Below are positions 17,655 through 28,650 of a stretch of 56,433 nucleotides of DNA, one piece after another (position 1 is the first letter of the stretch; every line of letters begins with the position of its first letter). Under the pieces are notes generated by a model. That model had not been told where the DNA came from. It searched no databases and worked only from the letters and a program-made list of their open reading frames with translations. Both the position numbers and the translations under genes were made by a program. The DNA is from CAZSDW01 sp964605705 (GTDB taxonomy: Bacteria; Fidelibacterota; UBA2242): NCBI GenBank assembly GCA_964605705.1, contig CAZSDW010000023.1, forward strand, positions 1 through 56,433, written 5' to 3'.

Positions 17655-18827
17655 ATGAGTTTAATTTGTTTACATAATGCAACGGTCTATACCGGTATCA
17701 CCATTTTACCAAAAAGTACGGTAATGATTGACGATGGCAAGATTGAGGATGTTATATCTGACGAGCGATTTAAAAAGCGGCAGATTCCACGTGACGCACA
17801 ACTATTTTATCTGAATGGCGCAAATATTTCAGCCGGTTTTATCGATACTCACATTCACGGTCTGAACGGATATGATACAGCTGATGGAAATCCTGATTCG
17901 GTTCTGGAAATGTCGAAAGCCCTGGTTGATTATGGTGTAACCGGATTTTGTCCGACTCTCTATCCCCAGCCCGATGATAATTTTATCAAATCGATTAAAG
18001 CAGTTGTTGCTGCGATTGGAAAAGAACCCGGAGCCAAGATTTACGGCATGCATTTGGAAGGTCCCTTCATCTCGCCGGAAAAGCCGGGTGTGCTGAACGG
18101 AAAATACGTGAAGAGTGTTGATATTAATTTAATGCAGAAATATCTGGCTGTTGCCGAAGGAAATATTTCAATAATGACGGTTGCGCCGGAACTGAAAAAT
18201 ATGCACGAATTGGCTATTCTTGCGGGAAAAAGTGGTATAGTTGTATCAGCAGGACACTCCAATGCAACTTATGAAAATATGCTTGAAGGATTTGAGGCAG
18301 GCATCTTGCATTCCACCCATTTCTTTAATGCCATGCGTCGATTACATCACAGGGATCCTGGGGTAGTCGGTGCGATTATGATCCATCCCAACGTTTCCTG
18401 TGAAGTGATTGCTGATGGCTTTCACGTTCATAAAGCAATTATAGAGCTTTTGCTGCGTGTTAAACCGGTTCACAAAGTCGTTTTAGTGACGGATGCCTTA
18501 AAGCCGACAGGTTTGAAAAACGGAACTTTGATTGCCAATAATGAAGAGGTTATTCTCGATAACGGTCTATTCAAACGTAAATCTGACGGCACAATTGCCG
18601 GTTCAGCTTTGACGATGATAAAGGGTGTCCAGAATTTGTACGAAATGGGAATTCCGCTGCATGATGCCATTCGAATGGCAAGCATTAATCCGGCAAATGT
18701 CATTAACAGACAAAATGTGACTGGCTCACTGATACCGGGCAAAGACGCTGATGTCGTGGTTTTCGATAACGACTTTAATGTTATGATGACCTTCGTCAAA
18801 GGCAAATTGAAAAAATTTGTCGAATAA
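17655..18827 (+). CDS. nagA: N-acetylglucosamine-6-phosphate deacetylase
   Basis: NagA removes the acetyl group from GlcNAc-6-phosphate during amino-sugar use and peptidoglycan recycling. The 390-residue amidohydrolase-fold protein has GFIDTHIHGLNGYDT (metal-binding HxH near 66-68), GMHLEGPFISPEKPGVLNG with the metal-ligand Glu, SAGHSNATYENM, STHFFNAMRRLHHRDPG, EVIADGFHVHK and the catalytic Asp in VLVTDALKPTG. It is a single gene with its own terminator. It sits beside dacB, a peptidoglycan enzyme, which fits cell-wall turnover, though the two are divergent. Confidence 0.95.
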   Translation: MSLICLHNATVYTGITILPKSTVMIDDGKIEDVISDERFKKRQIPRDAQLFYLNGANISAGFIDTHIHGLNGYDTADGNPDSVLEMSKALVDYGVTGFCPTLYPQPDDNFIKSIKAVVAAIGKEPGAKIYGMHLEGPFISPEKPGVLNGKYVKSVDINLMQKYLAVAEGNISIMTVAPELKNMHELAILAGKSGIVVSAGHSNATYENMLEGFEAGILHSTHFFNAMRRLHHRDPGVVGAIMIHPNVSCEVIADGFHVHKAIIELLLRVKPVHKVVLVTDALKPTGLKNGTLIANNEEVILDNGLFKRKSDGTIAGSALTMIKGVQNLYEMGIPLHDAIRMASINPANVINRQNVTGSLIPGKDADVVVFDNDFNVMMTFVKGKLKKFVE

Positions 18828-18828
18828 A

Positions 18829-18863
18829 AAAAGCCTCCTGAGATCTTAACTCAAGAGGCTTTT
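18829..18863. terminator. Bidirectional rho-independent terminator
   Basis: AAAAGCCTC (18829-18837) pairs with GAGGCTTTT (18855-18863). After one mismatch TGAG pairs with CTCA, with a seven-base loop. The A run on one side and the T run on the other make it usable in both directions, fitting the convergent nagA and RND genes. Confidence 0.85.
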
Positions 18864-18882
18864 CCATTGTTTTTAATTCCAA

Positions 18883-21800
18883 CTATTTTATTGTGGAAAT
18901 GTCGAAATCATCAGGTATGCCGATGGGCTTCATTTCAATCTTATGTTTCTTCATAGCGCGTTTCAAACTAATCTGCTCAAAAAACAGGTAGATAATCGGA
19001 ATCAGAATCAGTGTCAGTGCCGTCGAAGCGGTTAATCCGCCGATGACAGCGCGTGCCATGCCGACCCAGAGTTCTGCACCGGAACCAAGTTTCAAAGCGA
19101 TCGGGAACATCGCCAGAATTGTCGTTAACGCAGTCATCAGAATCGGGCGCATTCGCCGCTTGCCTCCAATCAGGATCGCGACCCAGAGATCGTGTCCGTG
19201 TTTCTCGCGGAGCTGATTGATATAATCGACCAGCACGATTCCATTATTCACAACAATTCCAACAAGCAGCACCATTCCGATCAGGGACGTGACACTCAAG
19301 GTTGTCCCGGTCAGGAACAATCCCCAGATTGCTCCAACAATTGCCAGCGGAACTGTAAAAATAATGATAAAGGGATCTAACAGCGATTCGAATTGCGATG
19401 CCATGACCATATACACCAGGAAAATAGCAATAATGATTGCAATTCCCAGATACATGAACGATTCCTGCATATCTTCAGCGGCTCCGCCGATTTCCCAGCG
19501 GAAGTTTGGTGGAAAGTTCATCTTGCGAAGTACGTCCTGAATATCAGCTAAGACTGATTGTAAATCTCTACCTGAGACCGTACAGGATACACTGACCATC
19601 CGTTCCTGATCTTCCCGATCAATCTGTGATGCTGCTTCGCCCGGAATAATTGTCGCAACATTCTTTAAAGGAACCTGGATCCCGGTTACTGAAGTGATAT
19701 AGATATTTTCAAGGTCGGTTCGCGATTGCCTGTATTTTTCATCCAGTTGAACAACGACATCGTACTCTTCACCTTCTTCCCTGAATTTCGTTGCCAATTT
19801 GCCTTTGACTGCGGTTTCAATCGTCGTTGCCACTTGATAAACTGATAGTCCTAGCGCAGAAACACGATCCCGGTCAATGCGAATCTGGTATTCCGGTTTC
19901 GGTTGATTATAACTTTTTGTTACGTCAACAACCCCATCAATATTTTCCATACGGGCTTCCAGTTCATCTCCCAATGTTGTAGCAATATTCCGATCAAAAC
20001 CAAAGATTTTTATGGTAATATCACCCCCGCTGCCAAAGGGTGAGCCCGATTGCATCGTTACTTTTGTACCGGGGATGTTTTTGAATCTTTTTCGTAATGA
20101 TGTTTCAATTTCATCACTACTGCGATCACGATCTTTAACATCGGGAATACTAATATTTACTTCTCCTCGATTCGAACCGGTTCCAAACATGGCCGCCCAG
20201 CCTTCGCCGATCCCGAAACTGATCTGGACATTGGTTGCCTCCGGAATTTCTTCAAAAATAATCTCTTCGATCTGTTTGAAGGTTTCGTCTGTTGTCGTCA
20301 GTGACGCACGGGTTTCCCGCGCGACATTCAAAGTAATGAATGACTGATCGGTTTTAGGCATAAATTCACCACCGACCGATGAGAATATAAAAAAGGTCGC
20401 TACAAACAGTACAACAATCGCTAACAAGATAATCTTTTTATGACCAAGCGACCAATTCAATAAACGGACATACCCACTTTCCAGATTATTTAGAAATTTA
20501 CCAATACCATCATCCACATTTCGAAGTAGTTTCCAACGGCTTGGCTGTTTGTTTTTAATAAGAAGTCGCGATGATAATAACGGAATCAACGTCAAAGCCA
20601 CAAGAAGTGACACTGTCAATGAACTGACAATAGCGATAACCATATCTTTAAACATAACACCGGCAATCCCGGGAACAAAGAAAATCGGTACAAAAATTGC
20701 CAGCGTTGTCAATGTCGATGCAATAATAGCGACGCCTACTTCTGTCGTACCATCATCAGACGCTGTTCGAATATCCTTTTCCATATCCCGATGCCGGAAG
20801 ATATTTTCCAAAACAACAATAGAATTATCGATCAGCATACCCACAGCCAGCGCCAGGCCTGCCATTGATATGATATTTAAAGTCAAACCAAGCTGACTCA
20901 TGACAAAAAATGTAATCAGAATCGATACCGGAATTGAAATAGCCGCTATGAGGCTACTGCGCACATGTCGCAAGAAGAATAACAAAACAAAAAATGCCAG
21001 GAAAAAGGCCTGGATTGCGGTATTTGTTAAATTGCTGACGGATTTCTTGATGAAATCTGACTGATTCCAGATGATATTGAAGGACACTCCCTGTCCAATA
21101 TCTTCGGCAATTTTTGGAAGTTCTTTTAGTACTGCGGAAGCGGTTTGAACCGTGTTTGCATCGGATTGTTTCTGTAAGAACATGAACAGCGCCGGGACGC
21201 CATTATTGCGAACAATTTCCGTCTGTTCCTTATAGCCATCAATCACTTCAGCAACATTTTTCAAATATATCGGTGAACCTGCCTTTGAACCGATGACAGT
21301 ATTGCGGATTTGATCAACGGTTTCAAATTCACCGTATGTTCTGACAGCGTATTCAGTATATTCATCGTCTACAAGGCCACCGGGAATTTGCAGGTTTTCC
21401 ATTCCAAGAGTCTGTATAACTGTACTCAAGGATACACCATGAGCAGCTACTTTCCGGGGATCGACCAGAACACGGATCTGGCGCTGTAAGCCACCGGAAG
21501 TTCCGGCAGATGCAACACCGTCAATCCGTTCCAGAGCCGGCTCGACCCGGTCGGTAACCAATTTCCGCAGTTCTGCCATGCCGAGTTTATCAGAACTGAC
21601 CGTAAAAAATATAATCGGTTGCATTGATGGATTAAACGCAAAAGTCATCGGATCAGAGGCTTCATTGGGAAGATATTTTCTGACGAAATCTATCATTTTC
21701 CGGACATTAATTTCTGCCTGATCCATATCAGTGCCCCAATTAAATTCCAGAAGCAGTGTCGATGATCCTGATTTTGACCAGCTGGTAATTTTTTCCAGGT

Positions 21801-22026
21801 TTTCGACACTGACGACGGTCTTTTCCAGTGGCCGGGAAATCGAATTTTCAATATCTTCCGGACCGACACCAGTGTAATCGGTCATAATGCCGATCATCGG
21901 GAAGGTTATATCGGGGTAGAGATCCAGTTTCAGGCGTCCCAGCCCGAAGAAGCCAAAGCCAATCGCGATAATATAGATCATCGCAAAGGTGACACCTCGA
22001 TTAATTGCAATTCTTGATATCTTCAT
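18883..22026 (-). CDS. RND family efflux transporter permease (HAE1 type)
   Basis: This 1047-residue inner-membrane pump is driven by proton flow and works with a periplasmic adaptor and a TolC-like channel. It has the usual two halves: TM1 near 10-30, porter domain (GVGPEDIENSISRPLEKTV), a TM block with GMLIDNSIVVLENIFRHR (the proton-relay Asp, with Asn beside it as in many non-AcrB members), a second TM1-like helix near 525-545, a second porter region, and a C-terminal TM block with GIVVNNGIVLVDYINQLRE and GGKRRMRPILMTALTTILAMFP. Its start lies two bases after the adaptor gene stop. Substrate is unknown; the linked TetR regulator suggests toxic organic compounds. Confidence 0.94.
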   Translation of the reverse strand: MKISRIAINRGVTFAMIYIIAIGFGFFGLGRLKLDLYPDITFPMIGIMTDYTGVGPEDIENSISRPLEKTVVSVENLEKITSWSKSGSSTLLLEFNWGTDMDQAEINVRKMIDFVRKYLPNEASDPMTFAFNPSMQPIIFFTVSSDKLGMAELRKLVTDRVEPALERIDGVASAGTSGGLQRQIRVLVDPRKVAAHGVSLSTVIQTLGMENLQIPGGLVDDEYTEYAVRTYGEFETVDQIRNTVIGSKAGSPIYLKNVAEVIDGYKEQTEIVRNNGVPALFMFLQKQSDANTVQTASAVLKELPKIAEDIGQGVSFNIIWNQSDFIKKSVSNLTNTAIQAFFLAFFVLLFFLRHVRSSLIAAISIPVSILITFFVMSQLGLTLNIISMAGLALAVGMLIDNSIVVLENIFRHRDMEKDIRTASDDGTTEVGVAIIASTLTTLAIFVPIFFVPGIAGVMFKDMVIAIVSSLTVSLLVALTLIPLLSSRLLIKNKQPSRWKLLRNVDDGIGKFLNNLESGYVRLLNWSLGHKKIILLAIVVLFVATFFIFSSVGGEFMPKTDQSFITLNVARETRASLTTTDETFKQIEEIIFEEIPEATNVQISFGIGEGWAAMFGTGSNRGEVNISIPDVKDRDRSSDEIETSLRKRFKNIPGTKVTMQSGSPFGSGGDITIKIFGFDRNIATTLGDELEARMENIDGVVDVTKSYNQPKPEYQIRIDRDRVSALGLSVYQVATTIETAVKGKLATKFREEGEEYDVVVQLDEKYRQSRTDLENIYITSVTGIQVPLKNVATIIPGEAASQIDREDQERMVSVSCTVSGRDLQSVLADIQDVLRKMNFPPNFRWEIGGAAEDMQESFMYLGIAIIIAIFLVYMVMASQFESLLDPFIIIFTVPLAIVGAIWGLFLTGTTLSVTSLIGMVLLVGIVVNNGIVLVDYINQLREKHGHDLWVAILIGGKRRMRPILMTALTTILAMFPIALKLGSGAELWVGMARAVIGGLTASTALTLILIPIIYLFFEQISLKRAMKKHKIEMKPIGIPDDFDISTIK

Positions 22027-22028
22027 TC

Positions 22029-23168
22029 TTAATTCCCTTCTTCGACGACATTCACCAATGTAGAATCTGAGATGTCAAACTGCCCGATTGTTACAATCCT
22101 ATTATTCAGGGAAAGTCCTTTCAGCACTTCCACCCTGTCATCGCTTTCCAAACCGGTTTTAATTTCACGCATCAGCGCGAGCGAATCCTGGACGACAAAG
22201 ACATATTTATCGACAATAATACGATTGTTGCGGATTTCACCTCCAAGGTATTCGAGGGATGTTTTTTCAATGATGGAATGTTTCGGAATGACGAGCACAT
22301 CTTGGTGCTGATCGACGACGATTTCAACCCGGGCAAAACCACCGGGTTTCAGGCGTAAATTGGCATTATCAATCACAATTTCACATTTGACTGTACGGGT
22401 CATCGGATTGATTGTCGGGTATTTCTTATCCACTTTGCCAATGAAAACTTCACCGGGGTAGGTATCGACCTTGATATAGGCTTTCTGACCCTCTTTAATC
22501 TGGGAAATCTGGGCTTCGACAATATCGATCATAATTTTTATTTTTCTCATTTGTACGACACTAAAAGCAGGAAATTGTGGTGAAGTCTGATCGCCTACAT
22601 TATAGTTCCGGACTGAGATAATGCCAGAAATTGGTGCTTTGATATAGCTGTCTTTCAGTTGTTCTTTGGCTGATTTCATACCGGCTTTTACCTGATTCAC
22701 CATAGCCTCGGCAGCTTCTTTCTGGGTTCTGACCGCATCGTACTGGGACTTGCTGACGGCGTTTTGCTCATATAATTTTTGAATCCGTTGCCACTCCGTT
22801 TTCATATTATCGTATTGTGCCTGTGCGGATTGTACGGCAGCTTCAGATTGAAGAACTCCCTGTTCGATTTTTACATTATCGACAGTTGCTAAAATATCAC
22901 CTTCATTCACATAGTCGTTAACATCCGCTTTCAGTTCTGTTATACGGGTGGGAATTGTTGAATAGACCTGGACTTCTTTATAAGCTTCCAGATTTCCAAG
23001 ATAGGCTATTTTGCTTTCGATATTCCCTCGCTCAACTTGTATAACTCTGACCGGAAAAACTTCTTTTTCCTCGACTTTTGATACTGCTTTGGATTTGCTG
23101 CAGCTGCTACCTTCAAGCAGAATTCCCAGGAATACTGTAATGATCAAATATTGGTAATTGGATTTCAT
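22029..23168 (-). CDS. RND efflux periplasmic adaptor (membrane fusion lipoprotein)
   Basis: The 379-residue protein links the RND pump to the outer-membrane channel. A lipoprotein signal ends at GSSC (Cys23). Then come a beta-barrel/lipoyl half (LGNLEAYKEVQVYSTIPTRI, ADVNDYVNEGDILATVDN), a helical hairpin (about 95-170, EAAVQSAQAQYDNMKTEWQR region), the second lipoyl half (IKAPISGIISVRNYNVGD), and the beta-barrel and membrane-proximal domains. It is 9 bases downstream of the TolC-like gene and two bases upstream of the pump gene. Confidence 0.93.
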   Translation of the reverse strand: MKSNYQYLIITVFLGILLEGSSCSKSKAVSKVEEKEVFPVRVIQVERGNIESKIAYLGNLEAYKEVQVYSTIPTRITELKADVNDYVNEGDILATVDNVKIEQGVLQSEAAVQSAQAQYDNMKTEWQRIQKLYEQNAVSKSQYDAVRTQKEAAEAMVNQVKAGMKSAKEQLKDSYIKAPISGIISVRNYNVGDQTSPQFPAFSVVQMRKIKIMIDIVEAQISQIKEGQKAYIKVDTYPGEVFIGKVDKKYPTINPMTRTVKCEIVIDNANLRLKPGGFARVEIVVDQHQDVLVIPKHSIIEKTSLEYLGGEIRNNRIIVDKYVFVVQDSLALMREIKTGLESDDRVEVLKGLSLNNRIVTIGQFDISDSTLVNVVEEGN

Positions 23169-23177
23169 TATATTCTC

Positions 23178-24509
23178 CTATAACTGATTGATTGCTTTTT
23201 TTAAATTTGTTAAAGCCACATTGTATTCGTACAACGATTGCTGATAATTCATTTGAGCCTGCTGAGCAGCAAGATTGGCATTGATGACGTCAAGCTGAGT
23301 GCTTGATCCTTCCGAATATAACAAACTCGCCAGGCGTTGTGCCTCTTTTGCCTGTTCGATAGTCTTTTGCTGAGTTTGGACTTTTTCCAAAGCTTCTTGC
23401 ATTGTGAAATACGCCCCTTTTACTTCGAGTTTAATCCCATTGATCAAAGACTCCGTTTGATGTTCACTTTCTTTGACGGCAATTTTTGCCTGTTGGTACT
23501 TGGCGCTGCTTTTCAATCCATTAAAAAGGGGTACGCTAATACTGACCGATGAATTGAATGACTTATAGAAATCGTCTCCGACGAATTTAAAATCATCTCG
23601 TTGTCCCTGATACTGATACGCAGTTCCGAACATTATCGATGGAATAAAGGCTGCCTTTGACATTGATACCTGCTTTTCAGCAATATTTTTCTGATTATCC
23701 ATCATTGAAATTTCCGGTCGTGACGATAAAGCCATATCGATCAAAACGTCAAGTGACTTTTCTGTTAATTCAGAGTACACCAACTCAAGTTTTTCTGTAA
23801 AATTAATATCGACAGATTCGCTTATTCCGAGAATCATACGAAGATGAGATTCGGCAAGTTTGAGATTATTGACAGTGGAGACGACCATAGGTTTCATATT
23901 TGCCACTTGTACTTCAGCACGTAAAACATCGAATTTTGAAGATTTTCCAACATCAAAATATTGATTAACCTGCGTAAGATTTTTTTCAGCGGATTCCAAA
24001 GCCTCCGTCGATACCGAAAGAGCAGAACTCATGAATAATACTCCATAGTATGAAGAGGTGACATCACTAAGAATTTTCTGCTCAGTTGCTTTCAATTGAG
24101 ATTTGCTGATATTATATCCCATTTTTGAGATTTTATAGCCATTCATAATCAATCCGCCCGTATATACCGGCTGATTGATATTAATTCCGGACGCGATAGT
24201 ATTCTCGCTTCCCATTTTGAAATACAACTTGCCGCCTCCAGGTGTAAATGGGTTGTTCATTACCATGGTAGCCAATTCCCAGGCGTGTTGCATACTGGAA
24301 AAAGCACTGACAGAAGGCATTAAATTTCCGCGTGCCTCCACAACCTGCTGACTGGATTTCCGGACGCCTTCACGAGCCAGTTTTAAACTGGGATTATTCG
24401 TCAGGGCGATTTCCCGTGCTTTTTCTAAATTTAAGTTTAAGGTTTCCGCCTGAGTATAAATGCTCAAGAGAAATAGTAGAAACAGTGATAAATATTTTCT
24501 GAATATCAT
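23178..24509 (-). CDS. TolC-family outer-membrane efflux protein
   Basis: This 443-residue protein forms the outer-membrane channel and periplasmic tunnel of the tripartite efflux system. It has a signal peptide (about 1-21), then the TolC duplication: each half opens with the long helix pattern LEKAREIALTNNPSLKLARE (about 28-47) and LIDMALSSRPEISMMDNQKN (about 255-274), each followed by beta strands such as ASGININQPVYTGG and SSVSISVPLFNGLKSSAKYQQ. The start follows AGGAGTGTTCA. It is the second gene of the operon, 17 bases after the TetR gene. Confidence 0.93.
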   Translation of the reverse strand: MIFRKYLSLFLLFLLSIYTQAETLNLNLEKAREIALTNNPSLKLAREGVRKSSQQVVEARGNLMPSVSAFSSMQHAWELATMVMNNPFTPGGGKLYFKMGSENTIASGININQPVYTGGLIMNGYKISKMGYNISKSQLKATEQKILSDVTSSYYGVLFMSSALSVSTEALESAEKNLTQVNQYFDVGKSSKFDVLRAEVQVANMKPMVVSTVNNLKLAESHLRMILGISESVDINFTEKLELVYSELTEKSLDVLIDMALSSRPEISMMDNQKNIAEKQVSMSKAAFIPSIMFGTAYQYQGQRDDFKFVGDDFYKSFNSSVSISVPLFNGLKSSAKYQQAKIAVKESEHQTESLINGIKLEVKGAYFTMQEALEKVQTQQKTIEQAKEAQRLASLLYSEGSSTQLDVINANLAAQQAQMNYQQSLYEYNVALTNLKKAINQL

Positions 24510-24526
24510 TGAACACTCCTGCTTAT

Positions 24527-25117
24527 TTAGGCTGGTTTCCCAACTCCCTGAATTAATTGATTTATTATTTGATCTGCCTGCTGCTCACTAATAGGCGCAG
24601 CTTGATTCATCAAATTATCTCTGGTAAATAAATTGATCGTTCCGATTAATGCGTAGAGAAAACTCTTTTTATTGATGTCCGGGCGGAAATTTCCCTCATC
24701 AATCCCCTGTTGAATAATTGTAAGAATAATATTTTCCTGGGATTCGAACATGTTTTTGTGATCGAATTTCATACCATGTTTCACACCATTTGTGAACATT
24801 CCGTGCAAAAAGCGCCTGATATTGGATTCGTCAGATAACGGTTTAAATCGGGTTAAAATTATATCTTTCAATTTACTGATTGCATCTGTTTGGTTATTTT
24901 TTATCGCTTCAAGTGTATTCGAAAATTTATCCATTACGAATTCAACGATTCCTTGAAACAGATGTTGCTTATCGGGAAAATGATAATAAATCGCCGGTTT
25001 GCTGATTCCCAGTTTTTCGGCGATCAAACGCATTGAAGTGCCCTCATAACCCAGTTCACCAAAACATTCGATAGCGACTTCAATGATCTTTACTTTTGTA
25101 TTTTCATCGTGACTCAT
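24527..25117 (-). CDS. TetR/AcrR family transcriptional regulator
   Basis: This 196-residue repressor-type protein heads the efflux operon. The N-terminal helix-turn-helix is clear: AIECFGELGYEGTSMRLIAE, then KLGISKPAIYYHFPDKQHLF (about 15-54). The C-terminal part is a helical ligand-binding domain. ATG at 25117 has AAGGAG five bases upstream. Upstream of it lies a palindromic operator that overlaps the -10 of a good promoter, so the protein very probably represses its own operon and is relieved by a pump substrate. In the family the ligand cannot be predicted from sequence. Confidence 0.94.
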   Translation of the reverse strand: MSHDENTKVKIIEVAIECFGELGYEGTSMRLIAEKLGISKPAIYYHFPDKQHLFQGIVEFVMDKFSNTLEAIKNNQTDAISKLKDIILTRFKPLSDESNIRRFLHGMFTNGVKHGMKFDHKNMFESQENIILTIIQQGIDEGNFRPDINKKSFLYALIGTINLFTRDNLMNQAAPISEQQADQIINQLIQGVGKPA

Positions 25118-25129
25118 TCATACTCCTTA

Positions 25130-25171
25130 CTTACCGGTCGGTAAGATACTTTCAGCGTACCTGATTTGCAA
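25130..25171 (-). promoter_or_regulatory. Efflux operon promoter with TetR operator
   Basis: On the minus strand a -35 TTGCAA (25171-25166) and a -10 TATCTT (25148-25143) are separated by exactly 17 bases. A near-perfect palindrome (CTTACCG-GT-CGGTAAG on the plus strand, 25130-25145) overlaps the -10 and the probable start of transcription. It ends 12 bases before the TetR start codon. This is the layout of an autorepressed TetR operon. Confidence 0.75.
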
Positions 25172-25412
25172 GAAATATTTTACTTCGATGATTATTTGCA
25201 TCAAAAGTTGCCATTTATTTAGTGACGAATGTCACAGATAAATAGTGTACGTTTTCGAGTCTTGCTACGATAATCAAATTGATATGTTTTTAGAAAGCAC
25301 AAGAATGAATATAATTGTAAACCTGTTTACTTATTTTAATTCTTACTGATCGTAGTAGGTTTGCACGGAATAAACATGATACTTAGGACGAGCATATGCC
25401 TGCCAAGCGTAG
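25172..25412. other. Intergenic region upstream of the efflux operon
   Basis: No gene is visible in this part of the 321-bp stretch between the TetR gene and the tRNA. It holds the GTGA-N6-TCAC palindrome at 25222-25235 and otherwise AT-rich sequence with no clear function. Confidence 0.4.
25222..25235. promoter_or_regulatory. CRP/FNR-like palindrome
   Basis: GTGACGAATGTCAC is a perfect palindrome of the form GTGA-N6-TCAC, the core spacing recognised by CRP/FNR-family regulators. It lies about 50 bp upstream of the -35 of the efflux operon. Another GTGA-N6-TCAC site is at 30247-30260. Function is inferred only. Confidence 0.35.
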
Positions 25413-25428
25413 TTCCGACATGTCGGGA
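25413..25428. repeat. Palindromic element beside tRNA-Ser
   Basis: TTCCGACATGTCGGGA contains the perfect 12-bp palindrome CCGACATGTCGG. It lies just beyond the 3' end of the tRNA gene and resembles the variable-arm sequence of that tRNA (TCCCGACGTATCGGGA on this strand). It may be a small dispersed palindromic repeat or a processing or termination hairpin; no T run follows. Confidence 0.35.
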
Positions 25429-25438
25429 CGAAGATTAG

Positions 25439-25525
25439 CGGAGAGAGAGGGATTCGAACCCCCGTCCCGACGTATCGGGAAACGACTTTCGAGGCCGCCG
25501 CATTCAACCGCTCTGCCATCTCTCC
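25439..25525 (-). tRNA. tRNA-Ser (anticodon CGA)
   Basis: The 87-base gene folds as a class II tRNA. It has a 7-bp acceptor stem (GGAGAGA / TCTCTCC), D arm with GAGCGGTTGAA, anticodon arm GCGGC-CTCGAAA-GTCGT giving anticodon CGA, a long variable arm (TCCCGA-TACG-TCGGGA), and a T arm GGGGG-TTCGAAT-CCCCC. The discriminator base is G, as expected for serine. CCA is not encoded. It lies 31 bases downstream of tadA on the same strand. Confidence 0.95.
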
Positions 25526-25556
25526 TGAAAAAGCGTCCTAATTTAATTCTATTATG

Positions 25557-26087
25557 TCAATTATCAAGGATTGACTTGTTGTTCCGGACATTGGCGAAAA
25601 AGGTATTCAGGATGGATTGGCATTTGGCTTCCTCTACCCCACCCCTGACAATTGCCCGGTGATTCAGCAGATTCAGATCACACAGATTATCAATTGAGCC
25701 GCACATACCAGCCTGTTTATCATAAGCACCGAAAACAATCCGTGGAATCCGGGCATTCAATATCGCACCGGCACACATCGCACAAGGTTCAAGTGTCACA
25801 TAAAGCGTGCAGTCGTCGAGACGCCAGGAACCTAATGTTGAGGCAGCTGAAGTGATTGCAATTATTTCGGCGTGAGCCGTTGGATCGTTGAGCCGTTCCC
25901 GCATATTATAGCCTCTGCCGATAATCTGATTATTATGGACAACAATTGCTCCGACAGGAATTTCCTTTTCATTAAAAGCCTTTTCCGCTTCACGAAAAGC
26001 CTGATCAATCCAGTATTCGTCAGTTTTATTACTTAAATCCACGGGAAATATTAGGCATATTCGATTATATTTCCAACTATTCTTCAT
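25557..26087 (-). CDS. tadA: tRNA-specific adenosine deaminase
   Basis: TadA converts the wobble adenosine of tRNA-Arg(ACG) to inosine. The zinc and catalytic motifs are intact: HAE at 72-74 and PCAMC at 101-105. Flanking family blocks are EIPVGAIVV, GRGYNMRERLNDPTAHAE, IPRIVFGAYDKQAG and a C-terminal FFANVR. The first about 20 residues (from ATG 26087) are unusual and have no clear ribosome binding site; a GTG at 26042 would give the usual length. The gene is followed on the same strand by tRNA-Ser and may be transcribed with it. Confidence 0.94.
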   Translation of the reverse strand: MKNSWKYNRICLIFPVDLSNKTDEYWIDQAFREAEKAFNEKEIPVGAIVVHNNQIIGRGYNMRERLNDPTAHAEIIAITSAASTLGSWRLDDCTLYVTLEPCAMCAGAILNARIPRIVFGAYDKQAGMCGSIDNLCDLNLLNHRAIVRGGVEEAKCQSILNTFFANVRNNKSILDN

Positions 26088-26144
26088 TGATATAATGAAA
26101 CGTATTCTTTAACATATCCTATCTTATATTCACATGGAGAAATA

Positions 26145-27844
<1,700 letters not shown>

Positions 27845-27848
<4 letters not shown>

Positions 27849-28645
27849 TTGATGAGATTCAATTACAAGAGATATTTCAGATTGCAATTACAGCCGCTCA
27901 AAGTGCCGGTCAATTCATTATGAAAAATATCGATAAAGCAATCAAAATCGAATTTAAAGGTCGGGCAAATGCCGTTACTGAGATAGATCGCAAATCTGAA
28001 GAGATTATTATCTCGCAGATTTTAGGCAACTTTCCCGATCACCAGATTATTGCTGAAGAATCTGAAAAAATACAATCCGATTCAAAATTTTGCTGGATCA
28101 TCGATCCGCTGGATGGCACCACCAACTTCATTCACGGTTTTCCCTGTTTTTCAGTTTCAATTGGCGTCGAATATCAGCGTGAAATCATTATTGGCGTCGT
28201 TTATAACGTGATCCTAAATGAACTTTTTTCTGCCATCCGAGACCGGGGTGCTTACTTGAATAAAAAGCCAATTCACGTATCAAAAATAGCTACTGTTGCA
28301 GATTCTCTGACTGCCACCGGATTTCCCTATGAGCTGAACCGGTACTTCGAAATGAATATGGAAATATTTAAACATATTTACCGTAAGAGTCAGGGAGTTC
28401 GAAGAGTCGGATCAGCTGCCGTGGATTTATGTTATGTTGCTATGGGACGCTTTGATGGATTTTGGGAATTTGATCTGAATGCCTGGGATGTCTCTGCCGG
28501 TGCATTAATCGTTGAAGAAGCCGGTGGGAAAGTGACAAATATTGATGCTGGTTTATTCGATAATCGAAGCCGGCAGATTATCGCCAGTAACGGACTTATC
28601 CATGATTCATTAGTTTCTGAAATCAGAACAATTATAGATAAATGA
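27845..28645 (+). CDS. Inositol monophosphatase family protein
   Basis: The 266-residue protein belongs to the Mg-dependent, Li-sensitive phosphatase family (inositol-1-phosphatase, SuhB and relatives). All metal-binding motifs are present: IIAEES (68-73), IIDPLDGTTNFIHGFP with D87, D90, G91, T92, and WDVSAGALIVEEAGG near the C-terminus. The start was placed at the ATG overlapping the symporter stop (ATGA) rather than the upstream in-frame ATG at 27785, because the homologous region begins there. Substrate (inositol phosphate, or another sugar or nucleotide phosphate) cannot be fixed. Confidence 0.92.
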
Positions 28646-28650
28646 TAATC

